A stretch of 46,128 nt of DNA from Desulfotignum sp. (GCA_011389575.1 JAABUB010000022.1:1-46128); one strand, 5' to 3'; numbered from the stretch's first letter, positions 32,937-41,370 are shown. Notes: a model not told the origin generated them from the letters alone. Numbers and translations are program-made.

Positions 32937-33602
32937 ATGAATGCAAAGAATATCATCTATCTTTATCCCCGTTTTGAGCGGTTTTGGCACTGGGCCCAGA
33001 CCCTGCTCATTTTGGCGCTGCTCGTCACCGGCTTTGAAATCCATGGAACATATGCACTTCTGGGATTTGAAACCGCGTTCACGGTCCATAATTTCTGTGC
33101 CTGGGCCTGGCTGATTCTTTACATCTTTATCGTGTTCTGGATGGTGACCACCGGCGAATGGCGGCATTACATACCCACATTCCGGAAATTGTACGATGTG
33201 AGCTGTTACTACGCATACGGCATGTTCAGAGGAGAACTCCATCCCGTGCCCAAAAGCGTCCGGATAAAACACAACCCGCTCCAGCGTCTCACCTATCTGG
33301 GGATCGTCTCGGCCCTGGTTCCCTTTCAGATGATCACGGGCTTTTTTTATTACTACTACAATTCCTGGCCCCAGCTCGGACTTAACTGGACCCTGGGCAC
33401 AATGGGTTTTTTACACATGGCCGGCGCTTTTGCTTTTCTGATATTCCTGGTGGTCCATCTGTACATGATCACCACGGGCCCCACAGTCATGGCGCACACC
33501 CGGGCCATGTTCACGGGCTGGGAAGAAGTGGAAGACGTGCAGGCCTGTGAATGGGAAGACAAAACGCAAAAAAAAGAAACAGGTGCGGCCCTGAAAGCTT
33601 GA
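32937..33602 (+). CDS. Membrane cytochrome b561-type subunit
   Basis: 221 residues (the frame can also start at GTG 32925, overlapping the upstream stop). Four membrane helices carry histidines fit for haem b: FERFWHWAQTLLILALLVTG, VHNFCAWAWLILYIFIVFW, LTYLGIVSALVPFQMITGFF, and FLHMAGAFAFLIFLVVHLYM. It lies directly behind the octaheme cytochrome, and would pass electrons from the quinone pool to it across the membrane. Such b-type partners are common next to multihaem reductases. Confidence 0.87.
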   Translation: MNAKNIIYLYPRFERFWHWAQTLLILALLVTGFEIHGTYALLGFETAFTVHNFCAWAWLILYIFIVFWMVTTGEWRHYIPTFRKLYDVSCYYAYGMFRGELHPVPKSVRIKHNPLQRLTYLGIVSALVPFQMITGFFYYYYNSWPQLGLNWTLGTMGFLHMAGAFAFLIFLVVHLYMITTGPTVMAHTRAMFTGWEEVEDVQACEWEDKTQKKETGAALKA

Positions 33603-33768
33603 TATTTGTTATCAAATGTAAGAAGTTTTTGGAAAAAAAATCACTTTTCCAATTTCCGACAGGTCCGGCAGCCATCAAAAAATTCACAGCAATCCGGCCG
33701 GAAATCCTCCACCAGGACCCAGGCACCGGCCAGGGGCGACCGATTTACGGAAGCATGGCCACAACCGG

Positions 33769-34479
33769 TTATTTGTACAATGCCGCCAGCCTGCCTGCCG
33801 GGACCCCGATATGGTACAACAGCCGGAGCAGCCAGTTGCGAAGGGTGCAGATTGCGATGCCCTCTTTTTTCCACCGCCGGGAGGATGTAACCGATTTTTG
33901 TTTCAGGATATGGATGCGGCTGCCTTGCTTTCTGATCCGGGTCATCAGTTCCAGGTCCTCCATGATGGGAATATCCCTGAATCCGCCCACCCGCTCAAAA
34001 TAGTCTTTTCTGAGAAAAATACTCTGGTCGCCGTAAGGGACCCGGGTCATCCGGGACCTGAGATTGGCAAAACATTCAATGATCTTCAAAGGAATCCGGT
34101 CATCGTCGATCCCTAAGGAAAACGCCCCGCCAACCAGGTCTTTATCCCCGGAAAGCAGGTTTGTTATCAATTCCGGTGCATCCCCGGGCAACAGGGTATC
34201 GGCATGCAGAAACAGGAGAATCTCTCCTCTGGCCATGGCAGCACCCCGGTTCATCTGCCTGGCCCGCCCCCTGCCGGAATGGATCTTTTTGACCCGGGGC
34301 AGCGCAACCGCTGCAAGGGTGTCGCCTTCAGGGCTGCCGTCCACCACAATGATTTCATGGGCCGGTGCGGGAAAAACCGTCTGTACGTTTTCAAGAAACG
34401 CGTTGATGGTTTTTGCTTCCCGGAAAACCGGCACTATGACGGAAATGTTCATATCACGGGCTGACTTTTCAGGTTTCAT
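33769..34479 (-). CDS. Family 2 glycosyltransferase, TIGR04283 (selenodomain-associated transferase 2)
   Basis: 236 residues (start possibly at 34452, MNISVIVPV). A GT-A fold: ISVIVPVFREAKTINAFLEN, IIVVDGSPEGDT, LFLHADTLLPGDA (the DxD-like HADT) and GGAFSLGID, YGDQSIFLRK. The family is named rSAM/selenodomain-associated transferase 2, more recently also arsenosugar biosynthesis glycosyltransferase. It overlaps the next upstream gene (transferase 1) by 11 bases; the two nearly always occur together. The gap 33603-33768 shows no supported gene. Confidence 0.88.
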   Translation of the reverse strand: MKPEKSARDMNISVIVPVFREAKTINAFLENVQTVFPAPAHEIIVVDGSPEGDTLAAVALPRVKKIHSGRGRARQMNRGAAMARGEILLFLHADTLLPGDAPELITNLLSGDKDLVGGAFSLGIDDDRIPLKIIECFANLRSRMTRVPYGDQSIFLRKDYFERVGGFRDIPIMEDLELMTRIRKQGSRIHILKQKSVTSSRRWKKEGIAICTLRNWLLRLLYHIGVPAGRLAALYK

Positions 34480-35113
34480 CTGTTCGGTGGCTGGAGAACA
34501 GACCGGTTTCGGCTGAAACAGCGTTCAAATCCTGCAGGGTATCGATGTCCCTCATGGCTGTCAGCAAACAGGGTTTGCGCTGGCCTTCCGCCAATTTTTT
34601 CAGGGTGATGTTCAGCACATCCGGCGTGCTCCAGGGTATATCATCAAACATTTCAGGAAAAAAATTATCCTGTGTCATGGCCACCAGGTAATACCCTCCG
34701 TCCAGGGCAGGTCCGATCACCACATCACACGCCCCGGTCCTTTGTGCGGCCTCTCCAATGGTAGCGCCCGACAAGTGGGGCAGGTCACTGCCGGTCAGAA
34801 TGACCCTGTCAAACCCAAGGGCAAATCCCTGTTCAAATGCATCCCGCATTTTATGACCCAGGTCCGGGCCTTTTTGAACCATAAAATCAAACCCGCTGCC
34901 GAGCCATTCCCGATAATCGGAAACCGGATGATCCGGATGACAGCTGATCACCGTGTCAAAGCCTGTTGACCGGCAGGTTGCCAGCAGGGTCCGGACAAAT
35001 CCGCGATAGAGATCCAAGGCTTTATTCATACCGATCTGACTGCCGAGCCGGGTTTTGACCGACCCGGCCTGCGGATATTTTACCATAACGATAATGGCGG
35101 TCCGGTTATGCAT
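34469..35113 (-). CDS. TIGR04282 family transferase (selenodomain-associated transferase 1)
   Basis: 214 residues from ATG 35113 (GGAAGG upstream; the frame is open to 35236 without a ribosome site). Nucleotidyltransferase/GT-A type: AIIVMVKYPQAGSVKTRLG, FDRVILTGSDLPHLSGATI, VVIGPALDGGYYLVAM, MRDIDTLQDLNAV. Partner of the overlapping TIGR04283 gene. Their close neighbours in many genomes include selenium or arsenic genes; here they sit between a Sec cytochrome and the YedE cluster. Confidence 0.87.
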   Translation of the reverse strand: MHNRTAIIVMVKYPQAGSVKTRLGSQIGMNKALDLYRGFVRTLLATCRSTGFDTVISCHPDHPVSDYREWLGSGFDFMVQKGPDLGHKMRDAFEQGFALGFDRVILTGSDLPHLSGATIGEAAQRTGACDVVIGPALDGGYYLVAMTQDNFFPEMFDDIPWSTPDVLNITLKKLAEGQRKPCLLTAMRDIDTLQDLNAVSAETGLFSSHRTDET

Positions 35114-35210
35114 GTGCCTTCCGTCAAAAAAGCAATTTCCAATTGTCCGAAAACCGCTCAAGAGTAACACACACCCTGTTGTTTGAACAGGAAATAACTC
35201 AGGCGAATTT

Positions 35211-35618
35211 TTAAGAAGTGCCGGCCCAATTTTCAACTTTTAATGATTGTATTCGCTTAAACTCTTTTTCATTATTTGTAACCAGTATTAATCCTCTGCT
35301 AATTGCATGAGCAGCTATCAACATGTCAAGAGGGCCAATAATATGGCCTTGTTTTTCAAGCATAGAACGAATTTCTCCATAATGTTTTGCTGCCATTTGA
35401 TCATAGGAAAGGATTTCAAAAGGTGTAAGGAATTCTTCTAAACGTGTTAAATTTTGTTTCTTGAAATTACTTTTGGAAACACCATATTGAAGCTCAGAAA
35501 CTGTAATCGAAGAGATTGCGATCATTCCCACTTCAATCTCTTTAAATTTGCCGATTACATCTGGTGGTCGCTTATTCATTATGTAAATACAAATATTTGT
35601 ATCAATCAAAAATTTCAT
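35211..35618 (-). CDS. vapC: VapC-type PIN toxin
   Basis: 135 residues: LIDTNICIYIMNKRP, ITVSELQYGVSKS, GPLDMLIAAHAISRGLILVT and NNEKEF form the conserved acidic RNase site; the family typically cuts initiator tRNA or rRNA. It overlaps vapB by 17 bases. AT-rich codon use compared with flanking genes suggests transfer. Confidence 0.92.
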   Translation of the reverse strand: MKFLIDTNICIYIMNKRPPDVIGKFKEIEVGMIAISSITVSELQYGVSKSNFKKQNLTRLEEFLTPFEILSYDQMAAKHYGEIRSMLEKQGHIIGPLDMLIAAHAISRGLILVTNNEKEFKRIQSLKVENWAGTS

Positions 35619-35850
35619 CTAAATCTGCTCTTTCCTGTTGGATTTCAGGTTGATTACGATCAATCATGAAAGGTTTATTATATTTGTTTAAATTTTTTTC
35701 CCATACATTCCAGGCAGAATTGTCCTTGGGTATCAAAAGGACACCTGTTTGGGTTTTTTTGATATACACTTCTTTCCCTTCAAATCGATAAGCTTTTGGC
35801 AAACGTATTGCCTGGCTGCGACCGTTAATAAAAATTTTAGCGGTATCCAT
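35602..35850 (-). CDS. vapB: VapB-type antitoxin
   Basis: 82 residues, start taken at the second ATG (35850), five bases after GGAGG. The N-terminus AKIFINGRSQAIRLPKAYRF is the classic SpoVT/AbrB-like DNA-binding swapped hairpin of VapB. The C-terminal part would block VapC. Confidence 0.92.
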   Translation of the reverse strand: MDTAKIFINGRSQAIRLPKAYRFEGKEVYIKKTQTGVLLIPKDNSAWNVWEKNLNKYNKPFMIDRNQPEIQQERADLDEIFD

Positions 35851-35853
35851 CAT

Positions 35854-36421
35854 GGCCTCCTTATATACCTGTTTGGACTATATCGATTAGTATACATCCT
35901 AAGGGGAGTATGTCAAGATATAGATCAAAAGGAATATACCTTATAACAATGAGGCACAGAACGGCCTGCTCACCTGCCGGTGTGAAGCGGAAACGAAACA
36001 CCGGTCAGAGTGAAGCAGGCCAGATTAGCCGATCTATGCTTCATATTGGAATTGCCAACAAACCCTCTGCAAGGCATCCATATTTTAAATTGGACAGGAC
36101 TCTTTTTCTGTATATGTTCAGAACATCTTTTTGCCGCCGACCTGGTGGTCAAAGATATTCTGGACGTATTTGCCCTGCTCAACACACCGGAACGGATCAT
36201 GACCACCTTACGGCAATAACCTCTCCTGTTACAGCAGTAGTTTTTACCAATTGCCTATAAACACGCATTATCTCATCCGCCTATATCCCACCAATTATTT
36301 AAATTAACTATACCTTTAAAAGAAATTCATAAATATTAACAATTTGACTCCTTGTAATCCCATCAGGTATTAACACCCAGTTTTCACATATTGTAACGGT
36401 TCAATCAAGCCTGGTAACGGG
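35854..36421. other. Gap between vapBC and the selenium cluster
   Basis: The first 100 bases are AT-rich and include the vapBC control region. A frame at 36010-36219 encodes VVKDILDVFALLNTPERIMT then TLRQ and stop, which reads like a protein end, but has no family I recognise and no ribosome site; it may be another gene remnant. Nothing else is supported. Confidence 0.4.
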
Positions 36422-36447
36422 TGTACCGGAGTGATGAGCCGGGTACA
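36422..36447 (+). promoter_or_regulatory. Hairpin in the leader of yedE
   Basis: TGTACCGG (36422-36429) pairs with CCGGGTACA (36439-36447) with one bulged G. It lies about 50 bases before the yedE ATG with no T-run after it. It may be a regulatory or protective leader structure; direct evidence for any ligand is lacking. Confidence 0.4.
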
Positions 36448-36499
36448 GCGGCATGTAACCTGTATATTGTAACCTCTATTTAATGAAGGAGTCACATCC

Positions 36500-37582
36500 A
36501 TGATAAAAAATGTGCTGGCTACCCGCACGGGTATCATTGTGGTGGGGGCGGTAATCGGCATTTTGGCCCCGTTGCTTCAGAAACTGGGCAACCCCGGCAA
36601 CATGGGCATCTGCGTGGCCTGTTTTGAAAGGGATATCTCCGGTGCTTTTGGATTTCACCGGGCTGCGGTGGTACAGTATCTGCGGCCTGAGATCATCGGA
36701 TTTGTGTTGGGCTCACTGGCGGCGGCCCTTGCGTTCAAGGATTTTCGTCCCAGAACCGGATCTGCCCCGTTTGTGAGATTCGTGCTGGGGGTGTTTGCCA
36801 TGATCGGCGCCCTGGTGTTTCTGGGGTGTCCTTGGCGGACCCTGCTCCGGCTGGCCGGGGGGGATCTGAATGCGGTGCTGGGACTGGCCGGTCTGATTTT
36901 CGGTATCTGGCTGGGCACCCTGTTTCTGAAAAACGGTTACAACCTGGGCCGGACCCAGAAAACCCATGCAGCAGCCGGACTGCTCATGCCCGTGGTGATG
37001 GCGGGATTTCTGATGTTAATGCTGATATTTCCGCAAATAGAGGGAGTGCCCAAAAACGATATTCTGTTTTACAGTATCAAAGGACCGGGTGCCATGCACG
37101 CGCCGCTGCTCATCTCCATTGGTGCGGGCCTGTTGATCGGATTTCTGGCCCAGCGCAGCCGATTCTGCACCATGGGGGCGTTCAGGGATTTTGTACTTTT
37201 CCGTCAGACACACCTGCTTACCGGTGTCATCACCTTGCTGGTGGTGGCAGGCATCGCCAATCTCGTGTTTGGTCAGTTTACCGTGGGGTTTGAAAATCAG
37301 CCGGTGGCCCACACCCAGCATCTGTGGAACTTTGCCGGCATGGCCCTTGCCGGTCTTGCATTTGCCCTGGCAGGGGGATGCCCGGGCCGGCAGCTGTTCA
37401 TGGCAGGTGAGGGAGATGGGGATGCTGCCATATTTGTATTCGGTATGATTGTCGGGGCAGGCTTTGCCCACAATTTCGGCCTGGCCAGCTCGCCTGCCGG
37501 GGTGGGACCCCATGGGATCGCCGCGGTAATTATCGGATTTGCCGTATGTCTGGCCATTGGCTTTACAATGCGCAAAAAATAA
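36500..37582 (+). CDS. yedE: YedE-family selenium metabolism membrane protein
   Basis: 360 residues, about ten helices. The family (TIGR04112-like, YeeE/YedE) occurs with Sec-decoding or other selenium traits and is thought to import selenium or sulfur species. Conserved cysteine spots are present: GNPGNMGICVACFERDISGA, LGCPWRTLLRLAGGDLNAV, QRSRFCTMGAFRDF, and GGCPGRQLFMAGEGDGDA. It heads a four-gene cluster with a TusA-like carrier 16 bases downstream. Its presence here supports the selenoprotein call for the octaheme cytochrome. Confidence 0.92.
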   Translation: MIKNVLATRTGIIVVGAVIGILAPLLQKLGNPGNMGICVACFERDISGAFGFHRAAVVQYLRPEIIGFVLGSLAAALAFKDFRPRTGSAPFVRFVLGVFAMIGALVFLGCPWRTLLRLAGGDLNAVLGLAGLIFGIWLGTLFLKNGYNLGRTQKTHAAAGLLMPVVMAGFLMLMLIFPQIEGVPKNDILFYSIKGPGAMHAPLLISIGAGLLIGFLAQRSRFCTMGAFRDFVLFRQTHLLTGVITLLVVAGIANLVFGQFTVGFENQPVAHTQHLWNFAGMALAGLAFALAGGCPGRQLFMAGEGDGDAAIFVFGMIVGAGFAHNFGLASSPAGVGPHGIAAVIIGFAVCLAIGFTMRKK

Positions 37583-37598
37583 ACAAGGAGATGTGATC

Positions 37599-37820
37599 AT
37601 GACAAAAACCATTGATGCCAGGGGTCTGTCCTGTCCCCAGCCCGTGCTCATGTTCCTGGAGGCGGTCAAATCACCTGAAGATACACAGTTCGAGGTGCTG
37701 GTGGACACGGAGGCTTCCAGGGAAAATGTATCCCGGGCCGCTGAAAGCCGGAACTGCCGGGTGACGGATATCCAGGAGACAGGGGATGAATATCATCTGA
37801 CCATTGTCAGAAAAACGTAA
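37599..37820 (+). CDS. TusA/YedF-like sulfur or selenium carrier
   Basis: 73 residues. The CPxP motif with the active cysteine is in TIDARGLSCPQPVLMFLEAV. TusA-family proteins carry persulfide; next to YedE they are proposed to carry selenium. AAGGAG before the ATG. It corresponds to the N-terminal half of YedF, whose second half (DUF3343-like) is a separate gene just downstream. Confidence 0.9.
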   Translation: MTKTIDARGLSCPQPVLMFLEAVKSPEDTQFEVLVDTEASRENVSRAAESRNCRVTDIQETGDEYHLTIVRKT

Positions 37821-37841
37821 CATAATCCAAGGTGGGCCGGT

Positions 37842-38402
37842 TTGTTCAATTTTTTAAAAAAACCACTTGCCAGGCAGGATGCAGGGCGAAACAAGGACAG
37901 GTTACAGTCGGATCACGGTATTCTGGTGTTTGAAAATACCAGTGAGGTGATCCAGGCGGAAAGACTGCTCAAAAAAAGCGGCTGGGATGTGCGGGTCATG
38001 GGCCCGCCCCCGGAGATCCAGACCGGGTGCGACCTGGTGATCCTGTTTCCCCTGATCGAACAACTGGAGATTGTCCGGCTGCTCGCATCCCGGTCCAATG
38101 CACCGCTCCAGGTGGTGCCGGTGACCGATCCGCTGCTGGAACCGGTGAGCCTGTTCCAGGTAAAGGATTTTGGCGATTATCTCATGGTCCGGGCCGCCAA
38201 CATGAAAATCACCGTTGACAAACAGACCCGGATCATCGTCAATGTGTCCGGCGGCGGATGTCCGGATGTACCCTGGCTGGCGGGTGAAATGGTGGGAAAA
38301 CCACTGGCCGAGGCACCGGATCCCCTGGAAATCGGCCATACCCTTTGCGGATATGCTTTAGGGTTGGCGTACAAGGAGATGAAAAACCAATGCTTGCCAT
38401 AG
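37842..38402 (+). CDS. DUF3343 domain protein, putative Se/S carrier
   Basis: 186 residues from a TTG start (AAGGTGG seven bases upstream). Residues 25-100 (HGILVFENTSEVIQAERLLK, VRVMGPPPEIQTGCDLVI) match DUF3343, a small domain linked to selenium/sulfur handling. An added C-terminal part has cysteines in VSGGGCPDVPWLA and IGHTLCGYALG, so this is a longer, two-part version. It overlaps the next gene by 13 bases. Confidence 0.78.
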   Translation: MFNFLKKPLARQDAGRNKDRLQSDHGILVFENTSEVIQAERLLKKSGWDVRVMGPPPEIQTGCDLVILFPLIEQLEIVRLLASRSNAPLQVVPVTDPLLEPVSLFQVKDFGDYLMVRAANMKITVDKQTRIIVNVSGGGCPDVPWLAGEMVGKPLAEAPDPLEIGHTLCGYALGLAYKEMKNQCLP

Positions 38403-39256
38403 CAGGAACAGTACCGGATAATGGATTCGGTCTGGCTGAGGGACGGGTATCTCTGGCAGCAGACCATCTTTGTCTGGACGGGAAAACCATCCCGGTGAAC
38501 CGGGGAACACCCGCCCTTTTAGGGGCGGCGATCCAGACCCTGACAGTGTTCGGTCAAGACCATGTCACCGGATTTCTGGCCGGGGATACCGGACCCGGGC
38601 GCGGCAGCAGGCAATTGTATGAATACCTGGTCAACACCCCTTCCCTGTCGGACATCCACACCCTGGTGTTCCATTATCTGCAGCCGGACACCGACTGGCA
38701 CAACCGGGTGATGTTCAAACTTCAGGATATGGAAAAAAAGCCGGTTCTGATTGCAGATGCCGGGTTTATGTATGCCGCCAAAATGAGTGGTGCCTCCCCT
38801 TTTTATGACCTGTTCACCCCGGATGCCGGAGAACTGGCGTTTCTGGCAGATGAAAACGCGCCCCACCCGTTTTACACCCGGGGGTTTATCCTGCACACGG
38901 ACAATCCGGTCATGGACCTGGTACACCGGGCCTATGCCCATGACAACGCGGCCCGGTATCTGCTGGTGAAAGGTGCGGTGGATTATGTTATGAACAGGGA
39001 GGGAGAGCTGTTTCGCGTGGACGGACCGTCCCATGAAGCCATGGAAGCCATCGGAGGCACCGGTGATACCCTGACCGGCATTGTTGCCGCCCTGATCAGC
39101 ACCGGAATGGATATTCCCGAAGCCGCATTCACTGCAGCCAGAGCGAACCGGGTTGCAGGTCAATTCACAGCCCCGACCCCGGCCACCCGGATCGGAGATA
39201 TTATCCGGCAGATCCCCCGGGCCGTTGACTTTGTTCTGAATCGAATCAAGCAGTAA
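38390..39256 (+). CDS. YjeF C-terminal/carbohydrate kinase-like protein
   Basis: 288 residues, AAGGAG upstream. A ribokinase-like fold close to ADP-dependent NAD(P)H-hydrate dehydratase: LIADAGFMYAAKMSGASPFY, LFTPDAGELAFL and the anion hole IGGTGDTLTGIVAALI. The family repairs NADHX, but placement as last gene of the selenium cluster suggests a dedicated role that I cannot specify. It overlaps DUF3343 in another frame. Confidence 0.8.
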   Translation: MLAIAGTVPDNGFGLAEGRVSLAADHLCLDGKTIPVNRGTPALLGAAIQTLTVFGQDHVTGFLAGDTGPGRGSRQLYEYLVNTPSLSDIHTLVFHYLQPDTDWHNRVMFKLQDMEKKPVLIADAGFMYAAKMSGASPFYDLFTPDAGELAFLADENAPHPFYTRGFILHTDNPVMDLVHRAYAHDNAARYLLVKGAVDYVMNREGELFRVDGPSHEAMEAIGGTGDTLTGIVAALISTGMDIPEAAFTAARANRVAGQFTAPTPATRIGDIIRQIPRAVDFVLNRIKQ

Positions 39257-39271
39257 CCGCATTACTCTAAC

Positions 39272-39284
39272 GCGGGAAACCCGC
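39272..39284 (+). terminator. Short hairpin after the selenium cluster
   Basis: GCGGG-AAA-CCCGC is a compact stem-loop just after the last gene. The T-run comes only about 35 bases later, so termination here is uncertain. Confidence 0.4.
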
Positions 39285-39414
39285 ACCGCAACCCAGGTGC
39301 CGCTCTTCATTTTCTTGTTTTTTTTTAACAGAAACTAAAGAGTAAGGCACTAATGTAAGTGGCTCTTCAGCAAAGATGGCTTTTTTATGCTCTGCTGGAA
39401 GAGTATGGTTGGAA

Positions 39415-39819
39415 TTATGCTGCTTTGTGTAGAATAATTTTTATATGCTTCGAAAATAGCTCGAAGTCTTTGTCTGTAGTGAATATTGAAAATTTGTTTC
39501 TGTTGGCCATGGCGCAAATTAAAAAATCAGTATTTGAGCCTTGTATACCTTTTGAGCGGCAGCGATTAAAATACTTCGCGGCTGTAACATAATCTTCGGT
39601 GAAGGCTGGGAGATCGGGAAAGCTTTCAAGATGTTTTTGAAGTTTGTTGAACTGAGCTTCACTGCGAATACCTGACAGGATCTCCTGCCGTATGGCTCCA
39701 ACCATTTGTACGCGATGATCCTGAATCATGCGCCGTAATTCATGGACTGTTTTATTGAATTCCGGCTTGTCACGCCTTAATGCCAGGGACCATACACTGG
39801 TATCAACTATGACCTTCAT
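39415..39819 (-). CDS. VapC-type PIN toxin
   Basis: 134 residues: VIVDTSVWSLALRRDKPEF, IRQEILSGIRSEAQF, GSNTDFLICAMANRNKFSI, TTDKDFELFS. It belongs to the PIN subgroup with VDTSVW and overlaps the antitoxin gene by 4 bases. Confidence 0.9.
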   Translation of the reverse strand: MKVIVDTSVWSLALRRDKPEFNKTVHELRRMIQDHRVQMVGAIRQEILSGIRSEAQFNKLQKHLESFPDLPAFTEDYVTAAKYFNRCRSKGIQGSNTDFLICAMANRNKFSIFTTDKDFELFSKHIKIILHKAA

Positions 39820-40016
39820 GAATGACGTCTCTGTTCTTTATAATCATATTCCGGATCGTATTCCACAGTCCCGAACATCGAGAGGATTTTTTCTTGCTCT
39901 AAATTTTGTATATATTCAATTAAAGCTTTTGAGACAGCAGCCTTTTTTGTTTTATGGCCTCCGACCCTGACTGCCTTTTGAATAAGTTTGTCATCAATTT
40001 GTAAGTTCGTCGCCAT
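39816..40016 (-). CDS. VapB-family antitoxin (ribbon-helix-helix type)
   Basis: 66 residues from ATG 40016, with a perfect AGGAGGTGATC ribosome site. MATNLQIDDKLIQKAVRVGG, HKTKKAAVSKALIEYIQNLE is the VapB_antitoxin (MetJ/Arc-like) fold, so this pair is unrelated to the AbrB-type vapBC at 35211. Inverted repeats upstream are its likely operator. Confidence 0.9.
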   Translation of the reverse strand: MATNLQIDDKLIQKAVRVGGHKTKKAAVSKALIEYIQNLEQEKILSMFGTVEYDPEYDYKEQRRHS

Positions 40017-40035
40017 AACGATCACCTCCTTTAAG

Positions 40036-40069
40036 TTCACACATAATATTACACATAAATTTGTGTGAA
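40036..40069 (-). promoter_or_regulatory. Operator-like inverted repeat of the second vapBC
   Basis: TTCACACA (40036-40043) and TGTGTGAA (40062-40069) form an inverted repeat, with a nested ACACA/TGTGT repeat inside. It lies 20 to 50 bases upstream of the antitoxin ATG, in AT-rich DNA. Confidence 0.6.
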
Positions 40070-40139
40070 TTCAAGATAATATTTTAGATTCCAACCGGTC
40101 AAGTATGACGGGTACAAGAAACATGAAAGCCACCAGCCG

Positions 40140-40385
40140 TCAATAACCGCCTTTGTCGACCCCTGTTGCAGCTGCCAGAAGCGCCGCACCATAGGCACCG
40201 CCAGCTGGGGATCGGCCGGGATCCGGATTTCCCGGTCCAGTTTGCCGGACAGCAGTTCCACCATGCAGGGGTTTTTGGCCACCCCGCCAGTGAACACAAA
40301 GGGCCCGTTTGAAGAAACCCGGTTGATCATGCCGGAGAATGTATCTGCTGCACATCTCTTTTCATGACCCTTGGTGATGTGGCGT
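40140..40385 (-). pseudogene. CoA-dehydratase activase (BcrD/BadG family), C-terminal remnant
   Basis: The minus strand encodes SNGPFVFTGGVAKNPCMVEL, LSGKLDREIRIPADPQLA, the nucleotide-binding end of a 2-hydroxyacyl-CoA dehydratase activase. After DPQLA the frame shifts and the proper ending GAYGAALLAAATGVDKGGY follows in another frame to the stop at 40140. The N-terminal two thirds, with the cluster cysteines, are missing. Confidence 0.7.
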
Positions 40386-40776
40386 TGAAATACAACATCG
40401 ATCTGCCATTATTTCTTTCAACCCTTGAAAAAGCAATTCGCTGATCCTTTTGATCCCTCTTCCGGGAGGACATAAACATTTTTTTGGCATCATTTTTGTG
40501 AAGTTGCAGGTTTTCCCCTGAAAAAATAGGTATTTCTCCCTATTTATGTGTCAGGTACCATCATACATGATTTACGTAAAAAAAAGCGCACAAAGAAGAT
40601 TATCAAATGATAAAAGCCAAAGAGCTTCGGAGCATCGAAGAAAAATGAATCGAAGGGGAAGCTGTGGAATTTCCGGCAACTCACCGACTGGACCAGAAAC
40701 TGGCGCAAGAGCTTTGAGGCATACACCCTGGAGGCATAGTGTTTTTTTTTAGTTTTTCCCCTGAGACAGAAAGGTC
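40386..40776. other. Gap without a supported gene
   Basis: About 390 bases with no ORF I can defend. A reading near 40660-40740 (FRQLTDWTRNWRKSFEAYTL) looks protein-like but has no start or family and may be debris. A run of T/A before 40770 precedes the HPP gene. Confidence 0.3.
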
Positions 40777-41295
40777 ATGACCGTGTTCAGATGGATCAAT
40801 CTTGGATTTTCCCGGGAACAACTTCGCGCCGCCCGCAAACGGTTCAGTTTGAAACAGGAACTGATGCTGGCGGTGATGCCCACCCTCACCGTCCTCTGCG
40901 TCTTTCTTCTGGTGGGCGCCTTCAGCCGGCAGCGCCTGCTGTTCGCATCCCTCTCCTCCAGCGCCTTTCTCATCTATGTCGACCCGGAACACGGCATGAA
41001 CCGGGTCTTCACCCTCATCTTTTCCCAAATGCTGGCCGCCTCACTGGGCCTGTTTTCTTATCTGGTTTTCGGCCCGGGATACCTGTCCGGCGGCGTGGCC
41101 ATGATCACCGCCATCACCCTGATGATCCTGTTCAATGCGGTTCATCCGCCGGCCGTCAGTACCTCTCTCAGCTTTGCCTTCCGCACCGGAGATGTGGACA
41201 ATTACGCCCTTTTCGGCATGGCGGTCGCCATGACCGCCGTCCTGGTCATCCTTGAACAGGCGGCCCTGCGAATTATATTCCGGTTTAAAAAATAA
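40777..41295 (+). CDS. HPP-family membrane protein
   Basis: 172 residues, about four helices. The family name motif is present in LFNAVHPPAVSTSLSFAF. Plant and cyanobacterial HPP proteins move nitrite; the substrate in anaerobes is unknown. The N-terminus is positively charged and cytoplasmic (SREQLRAARKRFSLKQEL). AAAGG lies just before the ATG. Confidence 0.85.
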   Translation: MTVFRWINLGFSREQLRAARKRFSLKQELMLAVMPTLTVLCVFLLVGAFSRQRLLFASLSSSAFLIYVDPEHGMNRVFTLIFSQMLAASLGLFSYLVFGPGYLSGGVAMITAITLMILFNAVHPPAVSTSLSFAFRTGDVDNYALFGMAVAMTAVLVILEQAALRIIFRFKK

Positions 41296-41370
41296 AAAAG
41301 GTGAAAGAATCCATGAAAGCCTGGGCTTGGGGCTTGGGCATATATACCTCTTGCTTTTCCTGTCTGTCAA

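Noticed and set aside
33641..33874. Minus-strand frame ending DCCEFFDGCRTCRKLEK
   Set aside because: The Cys-rich end is striking, but most of the frame is a shadow of the glycosyltransferase end and there is no start or ribosome site.
36010..36219. 69-residue ORF before yedE
   Set aside because: No ribosome site and no family recognised; kept only as a note in the gap entry.
36398..36480. A tRNA-like fold (possible tRNA-Sec) near the selenium cluster
   Set aside because: A short stem and a TTCAA stretch are present, but no acceptor stem, anticodon TCA arm or CCA end could be assembled.
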